The position numbers and the translations under genes are program-made. Below are positions 47,494 through 56,514 of a stretch of DNA of 64,000 bases, piece by piece; within the stretch, counting starts at the first letter, position 1, and the number at the start of each line of letters is the position of its first letter. The notes under the pieces were generated by a model. It saw only the letters and a list, made by a program, of their open reading frames with translations, was not told where the DNA came from and searched no databases. This stretch comes from Fulvimarina sp040239565 (GTDB lineage: Bacteria; Pseudomonadota; Alphaproteobacteria; Rhizobiales; Rhizobiaceae). Where the stretch lies: the NCBI RefSeq assembly GCF_040239565.1, contig NZ_JBEHWS010000003.1, positions 1 to 64,000 of the forward strand, read 5' to 3'.

Positions 47494-47994
47494 ATGACAG
47501 CAACAGCCCGCACACTCGCCTTTTCCCCGGAGAAAGCTCCGGAAGAAGCCGTCGTCATCCCGTTCGGCTCGCGTGGCTGTCCGACCGTCGATGCGCGGCC
47601 GAGCGAACTCTCGGCTGACGACCGCGATCTCCTCAACCGTCTGCGCTGGCTGGCGCTGAAGAGCCGCCTTCAGCCCAAGCCCGAGATCGAGCGCGCCTGC
47701 ATGATGCTTGCCGGCAAAGGCCCCCGCGCAATCGAAACTGTTTCGAACGCCTTCTTCCGCGGTTTGGCGAAACACGGCACCAATTCGCTCGAGTTCTATC
47801 GCCCTGGCACCCGCTGGCCCTCGAGCGACGAGATCTGGCTGCTGCGGCTTCTCTCTGCGTTCCGGCAGGGCCGCGAGAAGGAGGGTTCAGCCCTCGTCAC
47901 CTGGCGCATCGAGCCGCGGGGACGTCGGTGGCTTCGCTTCCTCGCCGCATCGCTCGCCGAACTCGTGACGCCGGCGGAGACGAGCGACGCCTGA
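47494..47994 (+). CDS. Conserved-type unknown protein
   Basis: A 166-residue soluble protein, rich in Arg and Leu in the second half. Residues about 40-95 are predicted helical (DRDLLNRLRWLALKSRLQPK, ACMMLAGKGPRAIETVSNAF); the end has EIWLLRLLSAFRQGREKEGS. No catalytic motif and no membrane segment. Similar short proteins are found in Rhizobiales, but I cannot name the family. It stands alone, diverging from the DUF1289 gene and 135 bases before lrgA. Confidence 0.65.
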   Translation: MTATARTLAFSPEKAPEEAVVIPFGSRGCPTVDARPSELSADDRDLLNRLRWLALKSRLQPKPEIERACMMLAGKGPRAIETVSNAFFRGLAKHGTNSLEFYRPGTRWPSSDEIWLLRLLSAFRQGREKEGSALVTWRIEPRGRRWLRFLAASLAELVTPAETSDA

Positions 47995-48129
47995 CAGAGG
48001 TGGTCGTTTCGAAGAGGCTGGCGCTGGCTTAGGGCGTATCCTCATTGCGACTGAGAGAATGGCGATTGAGGCTTTTCCGTATCAACGGAACGTCTATTCT
48101 CCCGCTCATGATCGCGAGTCGTTCCCCCA

Positions 48130-48513
48130 ATGGCGGCGCCTGTGCTTAGGGCGCTCACCGGCATTCTTCTGTGTCAGCTCTTCGGCGAGGCGCTCGTGGC
48201 CGCGACGGGACTACCGCTTCCCGGCCCCGTCGTCGGCATGGCGCTTCTGTTCACGTTTTTTGTCGTGAAGGGCGGCATTCCCTCCTCGATCGCGACTGTC
48301 GGCGACGGCCTTCTCAACAATCTGGCCGTCCTCTTCGTGCCAGCTGGCGTCGGGATCATGCAGCATACGAACCGAATCGGCTCGGAGGGCTTCCAGCTCG
48401 GTGGAACGCTGATCGCGTCCACGCTCATCACCATCGGCGTCACCGCTCTCGTCATGCGCTTCTTCATGAAGGACAGCGCGCCGGAAAGCAGCGGCGAGGA
48501 CCAAGATGGCTGA
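48130..48513 (+). CDS. CidA/LrgA family holin-like protein
   Basis: A 127-residue inner-membrane protein with four hydrophobic segments. The block LTGILLCQLFGEALVAATGLPLPGPVVGM (seen as LPLPGPVVGMALL in its core) is the family signature, and NNLAVLFVPAGVGIM is the second conserved segment. In firmicutes, CidA/LrgA act with B partners in murein hydrolase control; in proteobacteria a role in small-acid transport or osmotic control is also proposed. It overlaps the LrgB-type gene by 8 bases. Confidence 0.85.
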   Translation: MAAPVLRALTGILLCQLFGEALVAATGLPLPGPVVGMALLFTFFVVKGGIPSSIATVGDGLLNNLAVLFVPAGVGIMQHTNRIGSEGFQLGGTLIASTLITIGVTALVMRFFMKDSAPESSGEDQDG

Positions 48514-49225
48514 CGAGATCACCGATATCTGGGTCTATCTCGCGACGAGCCCGCTGCTTGCCCTGACGCTTACACTCGTCGCCTATCAGATCGTTCAGGA
48601 AATCTGGACGCGCATCGGCCGCCCGGCCCTGCTAAACCCCGTGCTCGTCTCGGTGCTGATCATCGTAGGCGTGCTTGTAGGAACCGGCACGTCATACGAT
48701 ACCTATTTCGAGGGCGCACAGTTCATCCACTTCCTGCTCGGTCCGGCAACGGTCGCGCTGGCGATTCCACTTTATCGCCAGTTCGAGCGGATCAAGGCGA
48801 ACAAGCTCGCGATCGCGGCAAGCCTTGCGACCGGATCGGTGACGGGCATCGCCAGCGGTCTGCTCTGTGCCGGCCTCTTCGGCATCGACCAGACAAGTTT
48901 CGTTTCCATCGCACCGAAATCGGTCACCGCTCCGGTCGCCATGGGCATTGTCGAACGCATCGGCGGCCTGCCTTCGCTGACCGCCGTCCTCGTCATCGTG
49001 ACAGGGATCATCGGCGCGGCACTGGGCCCGGCTCTTCTTAATCTGATTGGTGTGAAGGATGCTCCTGCCCGAGGCATGGCGATGGGAGTCGGATCGCACG
49101 GCATCGGCACGGCATGTGCGCTTCAGGAAAGCGAGGCAGCCGGCGCGTTTTCAGGCCTTGCCATGGGGCTAAACGCGCTCGCGACAGCCATTCTCGTGCC
49201 GCTCGTCTTCTGGCTGTTCTTTTGA
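48506..49225 (+). CDS. CidB/LrgB family membrane protein
   Basis: A 239-residue inner-membrane protein with six or more hydrophobic segments. Family blocks are FLLGPATVALAIPLYRQFER near residue 75, APKSVTAPVAMGI near 135 and GVGSHGIGTACALQE near 190. It is translationally coupled to the preceding CidA/LrgA gene and completes the pair, as in yohJK-type operons. It converges on the yqeY gene with 25 bases between the stops. Confidence 0.88.
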   Translation: MADEITDIWVYLATSPLLALTLTLVAYQIVQEIWTRIGRPALLNPVLVSVLIIVGVLVGTGTSYDTYFEGAQFIHFLLGPATVALAIPLYRQFERIKANKLAIAASLATGSVTGIASGLLCAGLFGIDQTSFVSIAPKSVTAPVAMGIVERIGGLPSLTAVLVIVTGIIGAALGPALLNLIGVKDAPARGMAMGVGSHGIGTACALQESEAAGAFSGLAMGLNALATAILVPLVFWLFF

Positions 49226-49250
49226 AAGTGCTCGGAAGAGGTCCGGCTAG

Positions 49251-49700
49251 CTAGCGCAGCATGCCCTTCACGACGGTCGAGGCCTTAGTGAAATCCATCT
49301 GGCCAGGATAGCGCTGCTTCAGCTTGTTCATACAGCGGCCGACATCGCGAAGGCCCTTGGCATCGATATCATCGACGGCCGAGCGACAGGCCTGATGCAT
49401 GGCGCTGTCGTCAAGCTGTGCGGGAAGGAAATCCTCGATGACCTTGATCTCCTGGCGCTCCTGCTCGGCCAGTTCAAGGCGACCGTTTTCCTCATAGTTC
49501 TGTGCAGACTCGATCCGCTGGCGGCGCATGGTGACGAGAATGTTCAGGATATCGTCAGCATCGACCGGATCGCGTCCCGCCTCGCGGTTCGCCACGTCCC
49601 GGTCCTTAACTGCCGCCTTGATCAGCCGAAGGATGGAGATACGGGTCTTATCGCCTTCGTCCTGCGCTTTGGTCAAAGCCTCAGAAATCGTTTCGCGCAT
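49251..49700 (-). CDS. GatB/YqeY domain protein
   Basis: A 149-residue helical protein of the YqeY family, with homology to the tail domain of GatB/Asn-Gln amidotransferase subunits. Family blocks are DKTRISILRLIKAAVKDRD near residue 18, the RQRIESAQNYEENGR segment and EIKVIEDFLPAQL. Role unknown; a link to tRNA-dependent amidation is suggested by homology only. ATG 49700 is the first ATG, since the further open codons start with TTG. It diverges from carA, a pairing usual in this order. Confidence 0.88.
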   Translation of the reverse strand: MRETISEALTKAQDEGDKTRISILRLIKAAVKDRDVANREAGRDPVDADDILNILVTMRRQRIESAQNYEENGRLELAEQERQEIKVIEDFLPAQLDDSAMHQACRSAVDDIDAKGLRDVGRCMNKLKQRYPGQMDFTKASTVVKGMLR

Positions 49701-49923
49701 TGCGCAGGTCGCTTTCAACTTGGGTACCGTGGCCGTCCGAATATCGGAAACGCTCGCGGCGGGAGTCAGGATGTTACGCCATGCGGCTTTCTATGCAACG
49801 ATGATTTCTTTGATCCGTCACACTACGGTCAATATGTTGCTTTCGCGCATGATCTGCCAATATCAGCCGGCGGCTTCGGCCCGTTTATCCCGTGGAATTC
49901 AGGATAGCGCGGCCATTCTGTGC

Positions 49924-49951
49924 TTGCGGCCTATGGCGGCGGCCCTATAGA
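49924..49951 (+). promoter_or_regulatory. Candidate sigma-70 promoter of carA
   Basis: TTGCGG and TATAGA with 16 bases between, about 130 bases upstream of the carA start. The surrounding 49701-50080 region, 380 bases between divergent yqeY and carA, shows no other gene, and I could not identify a PyrR or arginine operator. Confidence 0.35.
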
Positions 49952-50080
49952 GAAGCCCCGAATGCAACGCAAGCGCCCATTTCTGGAATGCAGTCGCCGG
50001 GTTCCGCCTCACGACCGCTTCACTAAGATGGTGAGCCGAGACGCTTTTTCTAGAACGAGACCGGACCAGGAGACCCGATT

Positions 50081-51268
50081 ATGAGCGAGGGATGGACGAA
50101 ACGCGTGACCACCGGACTGCTCGTTCTGGCGGACGGCACGGTGATCGAGGGCTTCGGCCTTGGCGCCGAAGGTGCGATCGAAGGCGAGGTCTGCTTCAAC
50201 ACGGCCCTCACCGGATATCAGGAAATCCTCACCGATCCGTCCTATGCCCAGCAGATCGTGACCTTCACCTTTCCCCATATCGGCAATGTCGGCGCGAATG
50301 CGGAAGACCATGAGGACTTCTCGCCGCTTGGCAATGCGGGTGCGGTAGGCGCGATCTTGCGCGCGGAGGTGACCGAGCCCTCGAACTACCGCTCGGCCGG
50401 CCATCTCGACGCCTGGCTGAAAGAGCGCGGCATCGTGGCACTCTCTGGCATCGACACGCGAGCTCTGACCGCTCTGGTGCGGGAGAAGGGCATGCCGAAT
50501 GCCGTGATCGCCCATGATCCAGCCGGCAATTTCGATATTGAAGCGCTGAAGAAACGCGCACGCGAATGGGCTGGCATCGACGGCGCAGACATCGCGAAGC
50601 TCGTCGCCACCACGGATCGCTCGGTCTGGACCGAGAAGCCATGGCTCTGGGGCGACGAAAAGGCTGCCGAGACCCCGGCCCGTTACAAGGTCGTCGCGGT
50701 CGATTACGGCGCGAAGCGCAACATCTTCCGCCTGCTTGCAGGCCATGGCGCAGAGGTGACTGTCGTGCCACCGACGACCAGCGCCGAGGATATCCTCGCC
50801 ATGCAGCCTGACGGCGTCTTCCTGTCGAACGGTCCCGGCGATCCGGCGGCGACGGGCGTCTACGCGGTGAAGGAAATCGGCAAGCTGGTGGAGGCCGGTA
50901 TTCCGCTCTTCGGTATCTGCCTCGGCCATCAACTTCTGGCGCTGGCGCTCGGCGCCCAGACCAAGAAGATGCATCAGGGCCATCACGGTGCGAACCATCC
51001 GGTGATGGACTACACCACCGGAAAGGTTGAAATCGTTTCGATGAACCACGGTTTCGCGGTCGCGGCGGATACACTGCCGAGCGGCGTGACGGAAACTCAC
51101 CGCTCGCTCTTCGACGGCTCGAACTGCGGCCTGCGGCTGACCGAGAAGCCAGTGTTCTCGGTTCAGCACCATCCGGAGGCCTCACCGGGTCCGCAGGACT
51201 CCCATTATCTCTTCAAGCGCTTCTTCGACATGATCGACGGGCATCGCGGCGAGCGAAACGCGGCCTGA
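50081..51268 (+). CDS. carA: Carbamoyl-phosphate synthase small (glutaminase) subunit
   Basis: Releases ammonia from glutamine for carbamoyl phosphate, the shared precursor of pyrimidines and arginine. The 395-residue protein has the N-terminal block CFNTALTGYQEILTDPSYAQ and a C-terminal class I amidotransferase domain: oxyanion region LSNGPGDPAA, nucleophile cysteine near residue 279 in FGICLGHQL, and the His/Glu pair in QHHPEASPG. CAGGAG precedes ATG 50081 by about 8 bases. carB lies 1 kb downstream, separated by a hairpin and two small genes. Confidence 0.95.
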   Translation: MSEGWTKRVTTGLLVLADGTVIEGFGLGAEGAIEGEVCFNTALTGYQEILTDPSYAQQIVTFTFPHIGNVGANAEDHEDFSPLGNAGAVGAILRAEVTEPSNYRSAGHLDAWLKERGIVALSGIDTRALTALVREKGMPNAVIAHDPAGNFDIEALKKRAREWAGIDGADIAKLVATTDRSVWTEKPWLWGDEKAAETPARYKVVAVDYGAKRNIFRLLAGHGAEVTVVPPTTSAEDILAMQPDGVFLSNGPGDPAATGVYAVKEIGKLVEAGIPLFGICLGHQLLALALGAQTKKMHQGHHGANHPVMDYTTGKVEIVSMNHGFAVAADTLPSGVTETHRSLFDGSNCGLRLTEKPVFSVQHHPEASPGPQDSHYLFKRFFDMIDGHRGERNAA

Positions 51269-51292
51269 TCCGAACTCAAAGTTCCGCTACTT

Positions 51293-51338
51293 CAAACGAA
51301 AACAGGCACCCGATCGTACCGGTGCCTGTTTTCGTTTG
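51293..51338 (+). terminator. 18-bp perfect hairpin terminator after carA
   Basis: CAAACGAAAACAGGCACC pairs exactly with GGTGCCTGTTTTCGTTTG around a 10-base loop, 25 bases after the carA stop. The T-rich right arm makes it a good intrinsic terminator; by symmetry it also serves the small minus-strand ORF at 51374-51526. Confidence 0.85.
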
Positions 51339-51373
51339 CGCATCTGAATTTCGCTATCGGCCGGTGTACCGGT

Positions 51374-51526
51374 TCAGGCAGCCCGCATCTTGATGATGCC
51401 GAGGCGCGCCAAAAACCGCTTTAACGAGCGTCGAAATCCGCAATGAACGGTCGCATGCTGGTGCATGTCATGACGTCCGCGTTCTCCGCCATAAGACGAG
51501 CGGCCGACGATAATATCTGCAAGCAT
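51374..51526 (-). CDS. Small 50-residue ORF between carA and carB
   Basis: Start ATG 51524-51526 with a good Shine-Dalgarno sequence (AAAGGGAGAAACG) 6-8 bases upstream; stop TGA at 51374-51376. The peptide begins MLADIIVGRSSYGGERGRHD, has a His-rich middle (DMHQHATVHCGFRR) and a basic, partly hydrophobic end (SLKRFLARLGIIKMRAA). No homology is recognised. It diverges from the HTH gene at 51842 across a 315-base region with operator-like repeats, and ends near the carA hairpin. The coding claim rests on the ribosome site and position only. Confidence 0.5.
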   Translation of the reverse strand: MLADIIVGRSSYGGERGRHDMHQHATVHCGFRRSLKRFLARLGIIKMRAA

Positions 51527-51647
51527 TTTCGTTTCTCCCTTTATCGTATTGTTTTGTTTTAGCGATCACAGCTTGACCGGACGTTGCGCGAGGTTTGCTC
51601 GCACCACCCGTCGATCCCGCGTGCCGCCTTGGGATTACGATAATAAG

Positions 51648-51700
51648 GCGCACTTGGTGCGCATTTTCAAGGGGTTAAAAGCGCACCATGTGCATTTTCT
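51648..51700. promoter_or_regulatory. Two operator-like repeats upstream of the HTH gene
   Basis: GCGCAC-TTG-GTGCGC-ATTTTC (51648-51668) is a perfect 6-bp dyad followed by ATTTTC. GCGCAC-CAT-GTGCAT-TTTC (51681-51699) repeats it 33 bases later, about three helical turns, with one half-site imperfect. The region 51527-51841 has no gene and is AT-richer than the coding DNA. The repeats lie between a divergent small ORF and an HTH regulator, so autoregulation by the HTH protein is a reasonable inference. Confidence 0.45.
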
Positions 51701-51841
51701 GCGCGACGAACCGTCCTATTCCGCCTTCTTCGCAGCAAGACCTGACATGAACTGCAGTCATTATCCCTGATCTCAGCATTCGGTTGACAAGAATGACGAA
51801 CCGGAGAATGGCTCGCGCGTGGATGATCGACGGAGTTGCTG

Positions 51842-52093
51842 ATGACGCCGACAGCCTTCAAAGCCTGGCGGAAGGGCCTGGGCCTGAAGCAGAAGGATGC
51901 TGCCGACAAACTCGGCCTGAAAAAGCGCGTCATCCAGTATTACGAAAAAGGCGCGCGCGGCGGAAAGGATGTCGACATCCCCAAGACCGTCGAGCTTGCC
52001 TGCTTCGCGCTCTCCATGGGCGTGGAGACCTATGACGGAAAGGCGCTGCCGGGGGCGGCCGAACTGGCCAAGAAGGATCAGGAACTGCCGTAA
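51842..52093 (+). CDS. XRE-type helix-turn-helix regulator, small
   Basis: An 83-residue protein that is almost only a DNA-binding domain: FKAWRKGLGLKQKDAADKLG forms helices 1-2, LKKRVIQYYEKGARGG the recognition helix region as in Cro/C1 repressors. The C-terminus (ELACFALSMGVETYDGKALP) may form a dimer helix. ATG 51842 has CGGAG spaced 6 bases; an alternative TTG at 51836 lacks this. The gene lies between carA and carB. Its targets are unknown; the repeats about 150 bases upstream are candidates. Confidence 0.8.
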   Translation: MTPTAFKAWRKGLGLKQKDAADKLGLKKRVIQYYEKGARGGKDVDIPKTVELACFALSMGVETYDGKALPGAAELAKKDQELP

Positions 52094-52293
52094 GGCTATC
52101 GAGACTCTGTGCGCGCGATCACTCTTCTTCTGTGCGCCGCAGCAAAAGCGCTCGATCTCCCCTTTCCCCATCCGCGACTCTTCCCTATAACGCGGTCTCA
52201 GCCTGAAGATTAGAATCGCCGGACCGCACCGAAGCGCTTGGAGAAGCCCTCGGCGTGGTGTTTTGCGCGACCCGATGAAGCGGATCAGACCCC

Positions 52294-55200
52294 ATGCCCA
52301 AACGCACAGATATCAAATCGATCCTCGTCATTGGCGCCGGTCCCATCATTATCGGACAGGCCTGCGAGTTCGACTATTCCGGCACCCAGGCCTGCAAGGC
52401 GCTGAAGGCCGAGGGCTACCGGATCATCCTCGTCAACTCGAACCCGGCGACGATCATGACCGATCCCGATCTCGCCGATGCCACTTATATCGAGCCGATC
52501 ACGCCGGAAGTCGTCGCCAAGATCATCGAGAAGGAGCGGCCGGACGCGCTCCTGCCGACCATGGGCGGCCAGACGGCGCTCAACACCGCGCTCTCGCTCC
52601 AGCGCATGGGCACACTGGAACGCTACAAGGTCGAGATGATCGGCGCGAACGCTGCCGCCATCGACAAGGCAGAGGACCGCGCCCTCTTCCGCGAGGCGAT
52701 GGCGAAGATCGGGCTCGAGACCCCGCGCTCGGTTCTGGCCAATGCCGCCGGCCCGAAGGCGCAGGATCGAAAGGTCCACGAGGACAAGCGGGCGGTGATC
52801 CGCGCCGAACATGCCGATGACGAGGACGCACGAAACGCCGCCCTCGACAAGCTTGAGGCCGAGTGGAACCTCGGAGAGAGCGATCGCAAGCAGCGCTACA
52901 TGAACCATGCGCTCGCAGCCGCGGCCCAGGCGCTGGACGAGGTGGGCGTTCCGGCGATCATCCGGCCGTCCTTCACCCTCGGCGGCACGGGCGGCGGCAT
53001 CGCCTACAACCGGCAGGAATTCTTCGAGATCGTCGAGAACGGCCTCGACGCCTCGCCGACGACGGAAGTGCTGATCGAGGAATCCGTCCTCGGCTGGAAG
53101 GAATACGAGATGGAGGTGGTCCGCGATAAGGCGGACAACTGCATCATCATCTGCTCGATCGAGAACGTCGATCCGATGGGCGTCCATACGGGCGATTCGA
53201 TCACCGTCGCGCCGGCCCTGACGCTGACGGACAAGGAATACCAGATCATGCGCAACGCCTCGATCGCGGTGTTGCGCGAGATCGGGGTCGAGACGGGTGG
53301 CTCGAACGTGCAGTTCGCGGTGAACCCGGAGACGGGCCGTCTTGTCGTCATCGAGATGAACCCGCGCGTTTCGCGCTCTTCGGCGCTTGCCTCCAAGGCG
53401 ACCGGCTTCCCGATCGCCAAGGTCGCGGCCAAGCTCGCGGTTGGCTACACGCTGGACGAACTGGAAAACGATATCACGGGTGGCGCGACACCGGCTTCTT
53501 TCGAGCCGTCGATCGACTATGTCGTCACAAAGATCCCGCGCTTCGCCTTCGAGAAGTTCCCCGGCGCCGTGCCCATCCTGACGACGGCGATGAAATCCGT
53601 CGGCGAGGTGATGGCGATCGGCCGGACCTTCTCCGAATCGCTGCAGAAGGCGTTACGCGGCCTCGAAACAGGACTGACCGGCCTCGATGAAATCACCATC
53701 CCGGACACCGGTCAGGGCGACGATCTCAACGCATTGCGCGCAGCGCTCGGTACGCCGACGCCGGATCGGCTCCTGATGGTGGCTCAGGCCATGCGCATGG
53801 GCATGGACAACGACGCGATCCACGCCGCCTGCAAGATCGATCCCTGGTTCCTCGCCCGCATTCGCTCGATCGTCGATCTGGAAGCGAAGATTCGCGAGCA
53901 TGGCCTGCCTCAGGACGAGGACAATCTGCGTTACTTGAAATCCTGCGGGTTCTCGGATGCGCGCCTTGCGACCCTTGCCGGCGTCAGCGAGGTCGAGGTC
54001 GCCGACAAGCGGCGGGAACTCGACGTTCATCCGGTCTTCAAGCGGATCGATACCTGCGCGGCCGAATTCGCCTCGCCGACCCCCTATATGTATTCGACCT
54101 ATGAGCGCCCCTTCGCGGGAGCCGCGCGCTCGGAGGCCGAAATCACGGATGCTAAGAAGGTCGTGATCCTGGGCGGCGGTCCGAACCGGATCGGCCAGGG
54201 GATCGAATTCGATTACTGCTGCTGCCACGCCGCCTTTGCGCTCGGCGACGCCGGCTACGAATCGATCATGATCAACTGCAATCCGGAGACGGTCTCCACC
54301 GACTACGATACGTCCGACCGGCTCTACTTCGAGCCTCTGACGGCCGAAGACGTGCTGGAGATCATCTATGCCGAGCAGGATAAGGGCACGCTTCACGGCG
54401 TCATCGTGCAGTTCGGTGGCCAAACGCCGCTGAAGCTCGCCGAGGCTCTGGAGGCTGCCGGCATCAACATTCTCGGGACCTCGCCGGACGCGATCGATCT
54501 GGCGGAAGACCGCGACCGCTTCCAACAGCTCCTCAACAAGCTGGACCTCAAGCAGCCGAACAACGGTATCGCCCGCTCCTTCGAGGAAGCCAAGGCAATC
54601 GTCGATCGGATCGGCTATCCGGTGGTGATCCGCCCGTCTTATGTGCTCGGCGGCCGCGCCATGGAGATCGTGCGCTCCGAACAGGGCTTCGAGCGCTACA
54701 TGCGCGAGGCTGTGGTCGTCTCCGGCAAGTCGCCGGTGCTCATCGACGGCTATCTGAAGGATGCGATCGAGGTCGACGTCGATTGCCTCTGCGACGGCGA
54801 GACAAGCTTCGTCGCCGGCATCATGGAGCATATCGAGGAAGCGGGTATCCACTCAGGCGACTCGGCCTGCTCTCTGCCGGTCCATTCCCTCTCGACCGAG
54901 ATCACCGAGGAACTCGAACGCCAGACGCGGGCGATGGCCGTCGCGCTGAAGGTGGGCGGTCTGATGAACGTCCAGTTCGCGATCCAGGGCGAGGACATCT
55001 TCGTGCTGGAGGTCAATCCCCGCGCCTCGCGCACGGTGCCCTTCGTCGCCAAGACGATTGGTCGGCCAATCGCCAAGATCGCGGCGCGCATCATGGCGGG
55101 CGAGGATCTCGACACCGCGTTTGCAGCTTACGGCGGTAAGCCGGATGTGAAATCGCTCAAGCATATCGCGGTGAAGGAGGCGGTCTTCCCGTTCTCGCGC

Positions 55201-55728
55201 TTCCAGGGCGTCGACACGCTGCTCGGCCCCGAAATGCGCTCGACGGGCGAGGTCATGGGCCTTGCCAACGACTACGCCCTCGCCTTCGCCAAGAGCCAGC
55301 TCGGCGCCGGCGTCGACCTGCCGCGCGAAGGCACGGTCTTCGTCTCAGTGAAGGACGCCGACAAGGAGCGTATCCTGCCGACGATCCGGCGCCTCAGCGA
55401 GATCGGCTTCTCGGTGATGGCGACCGGCGGCACCCAGCGCTTCCTGACCGAAAACGGCATCGAGGCGATACGTGTGAACAAGGTGCTGGAGGGTCGTCCG
55501 CATATCGAGGACGCCATGCGGAACCGGCAGGTTCAGCTCGTCTTCAACACGACTGAAGGCGCCAAAGCCCTGTCCGACTCACTGTCACTCAGACGTGCCG
55601 CCCTCCTCCACAAATTGCCCTATTATACGACGCTGGCGGGCATGGAAGCAGCCGCCCAAGCCGTTGGCGCCCTCAAGAAAGGCAATCTTGAAGTCAGACC
55701 GCTTCAGTCGTACTTTACCGCTGCCTGA
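52294..55728 (+). CDS. carB: Carbamoyl-phosphate synthase large subunit
   Basis: Makes carbamoyl phosphate from bicarbonate, ammonia and two ATP. The 1144-residue protein has two homologous ATP-grasp halves: VIGAGPIIIGQACEFDYSG and IIRPSFTLGGTGGGI in the first, ILGGGPNRIGQGIEFDYCC and VIRPSYVLGGRAMEIV in the second, then the allosteric MGS-like domain (VSVKDADKERILPTIRRL, MATGGTQRFL). An insert of about 50 charged residues (KAQDRKVHEDKRAVIRAEHA and on) lies in the first half near residue 150; it explains the extra length and is usual in this order. Start ATG 52294 fits MPKRTDIKSILVIGAGP. Confidence 0.96.
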   Translation: MPKRTDIKSILVIGAGPIIIGQACEFDYSGTQACKALKAEGYRIILVNSNPATIMTDPDLADATYIEPITPEVVAKIIEKERPDALLPTMGGQTALNTALSLQRMGTLERYKVEMIGANAAAIDKAEDRALFREAMAKIGLETPRSVLANAAGPKAQDRKVHEDKRAVIRAEHADDEDARNAALDKLEAEWNLGESDRKQRYMNHALAAAAQALDEVGVPAIIRPSFTLGGTGGGIAYNRQEFFEIVENGLDASPTTEVLIEESVLGWKEYEMEVVRDKADNCIIICSIENVDPMGVHTGDSITVAPALTLTDKEYQIMRNASIAVLREIGVETGGSNVQFAVNPETGRLVVIEMNPRVSRSSALASKATGFPIAKVAAKLAVGYTLDELENDITGGATPASFEPSIDYVVTKIPRFAFEKFPGAVPILTTAMKSVGEVMAIGRTFSESLQKALRGLETGLTGLDEITIPDTGQGDDLNALRAALGTPTPDRLLMVAQAMRMGMDNDAIHAACKIDPWFLARIRSIVDLEAKIREHGLPQDEDNLRYLKSCGFSDARLATLAGVSEVEVADKRRELDVHPVFKRIDTCAAEFASPTPYMYSTYERPFAGAARSEAEITDAKKVVILGGGPNRIGQGIEFDYCCCHAAFALGDAGYESIMINCNPETVSTDYDTSDRLYFEPLTAEDVLEIIYAEQDKGTLHGVIVQFGGQTPLKLAEALEAAGINILGTSPDAIDLAEDRDRFQQLLNKLDLKQPNNGIARSFEEAKAIVDRIGYPVVIRPSYVLGGRAMEIVRSEQGFERYMREAVVVSGKSPVLIDGYLKDAIEVDVDCLCDGETSFVAGIMEHIEEAGIHSGDSACSLPVHSLSTEITEELERQTRAMAVALKVGGLMNVQFAIQGEDIFVLEVNPRASRTVPFVAKTIGRPIAKIAARIMAGEDLDTAFAAYGGKPDVKSLKHIAVKEAVFPFSRFQGVDTLLGPEMRSTGEVMGLANDYALAFAKSQLGAGVDLPREGTVFVSVKDADKERILPTIRRLSEIGFSVMATGGTQRFLTENGIEAIRVNKVLEGRPHIEDAMRNRQVQLVFNTTEGAKALSDSLSLRRAALLHKLPYYTTLAGMEAAAQAVGALKKGNLEVRPLQSYFTAA

Positions 55729-55801
55729 GTTTTCAAATGGCTTGTCGGCCCTGACCGGACCAGGGCCCGGCGACATTTCCAAGTCCGTTCAGCCGGTTGG
55801 A

Positions 55802-55826
55802 ACCGAGCGATCATTTATCGCTCGGT
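55802..55826 (+). terminator. 10-bp perfect hairpin between carB and greA
   Basis: ACCGAGCGAT and ATCGCTCGGT flank CATTT, 74 bases after the carB stop. No clean T-run follows (TCTTTG is 8 bases later), so termination is likely but not certain. The greA promoter should lie in the next 100 bases. Confidence 0.5.
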
Positions 55827-55941
55827 CTGGCCTGTCTTTGTATTACCGGCAGCGCCGCGTTGACATCGGCCGCGCCGGCACGAACGATAAGAAGACGCGC
55901 CGGCGCCTCGTCGTTGGCCGTATCGAAAGGTGGAGGCCGAG

Positions 55942-56415
55942 ATGCAAAAGGTCCCGATGACGACCCGCGGATTTGAGACGCTGAAGGAAGAGCTGCGTCG
56001 CCGCCAGCAGGAAGAGCGCCCTCGGATCATCCAGGCAATCTCCGAGGCACGCGCCCATGGTGATCTCTCCGAGAACGCCGAATATCATGCGGCGAAGGAA
56101 GCTCAGAGCCTCAACGAGGGCCGTATTTCAGAGCTCGAGGACGTCACCGCACGCGCCGAGGTTATCGACGTTACCAAGATGAAGGGTGACAAGGTGATGT
56201 TCGGCGCCACGGTCAAGCTCGTCGACGAGGAGACCGAAGAAGAGCGTCTCTTCCAGATCGTCGGCGACCAGGAAGCTGACGTGAAGTCCGGCCGCATCTC
56301 CATTTCCTCCCCGATCGCTCGCGCGCTGATCGGCAAGGAAGAAGGCGACACGGTCGAAGTCACGGCTCCCGGTGGAGCGCGGTCTTACGAGGTGCTGGAA
56401 GTTCTCTGGCAATAG
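55942..56415 (+). CDS. greA: Transcription elongation factor GreA
   Basis: Binds the secondary channel of RNA polymerase and triggers cleavage of backtracked RNA. The 157-residue protein has the N-terminal coiled coil with the tip acidic pair in ARAHGDLSENAEYHAAKE, and the FKBP-like C-terminal domain (SPIARALIGKEEGDTVEV, ending YEVLEVLW). ATG 55942 is chosen: AGGTGGAGG lies 5-6 bases before it, while a GTG at 55930 is part of that site. The pairing greA-lpsB is as in other Rhizobiales. Confidence 0.95.
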   Translation: MQKVPMTTRGFETLKEELRRRQQEERPRIIQAISEARAHGDLSENAEYHAAKEAQSLNEGRISELEDVTARAEVIDVTKMKGDKVMFGATVKLVDEETEEERLFQIVGDQEADVKSGRISISSPIARALIGKEEGDTVEVTAPGGARSYEVLEVLWQ

Positions 56416-56514
56416 GATTCGCGCTCCACGCTCGTTCCAGGAAATTGGGCGTGACAATGGAGGCGCACTGTTGACCTTCGTTCACTTCACGCCCGAGCAG
56501 CCCTTGGCATCAGC

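Noticed and set aside
53653..54852. 399-residue minus-strand frame across carB
   Set aside because: Antisense to carB, whose motifs are complete along this stretch.
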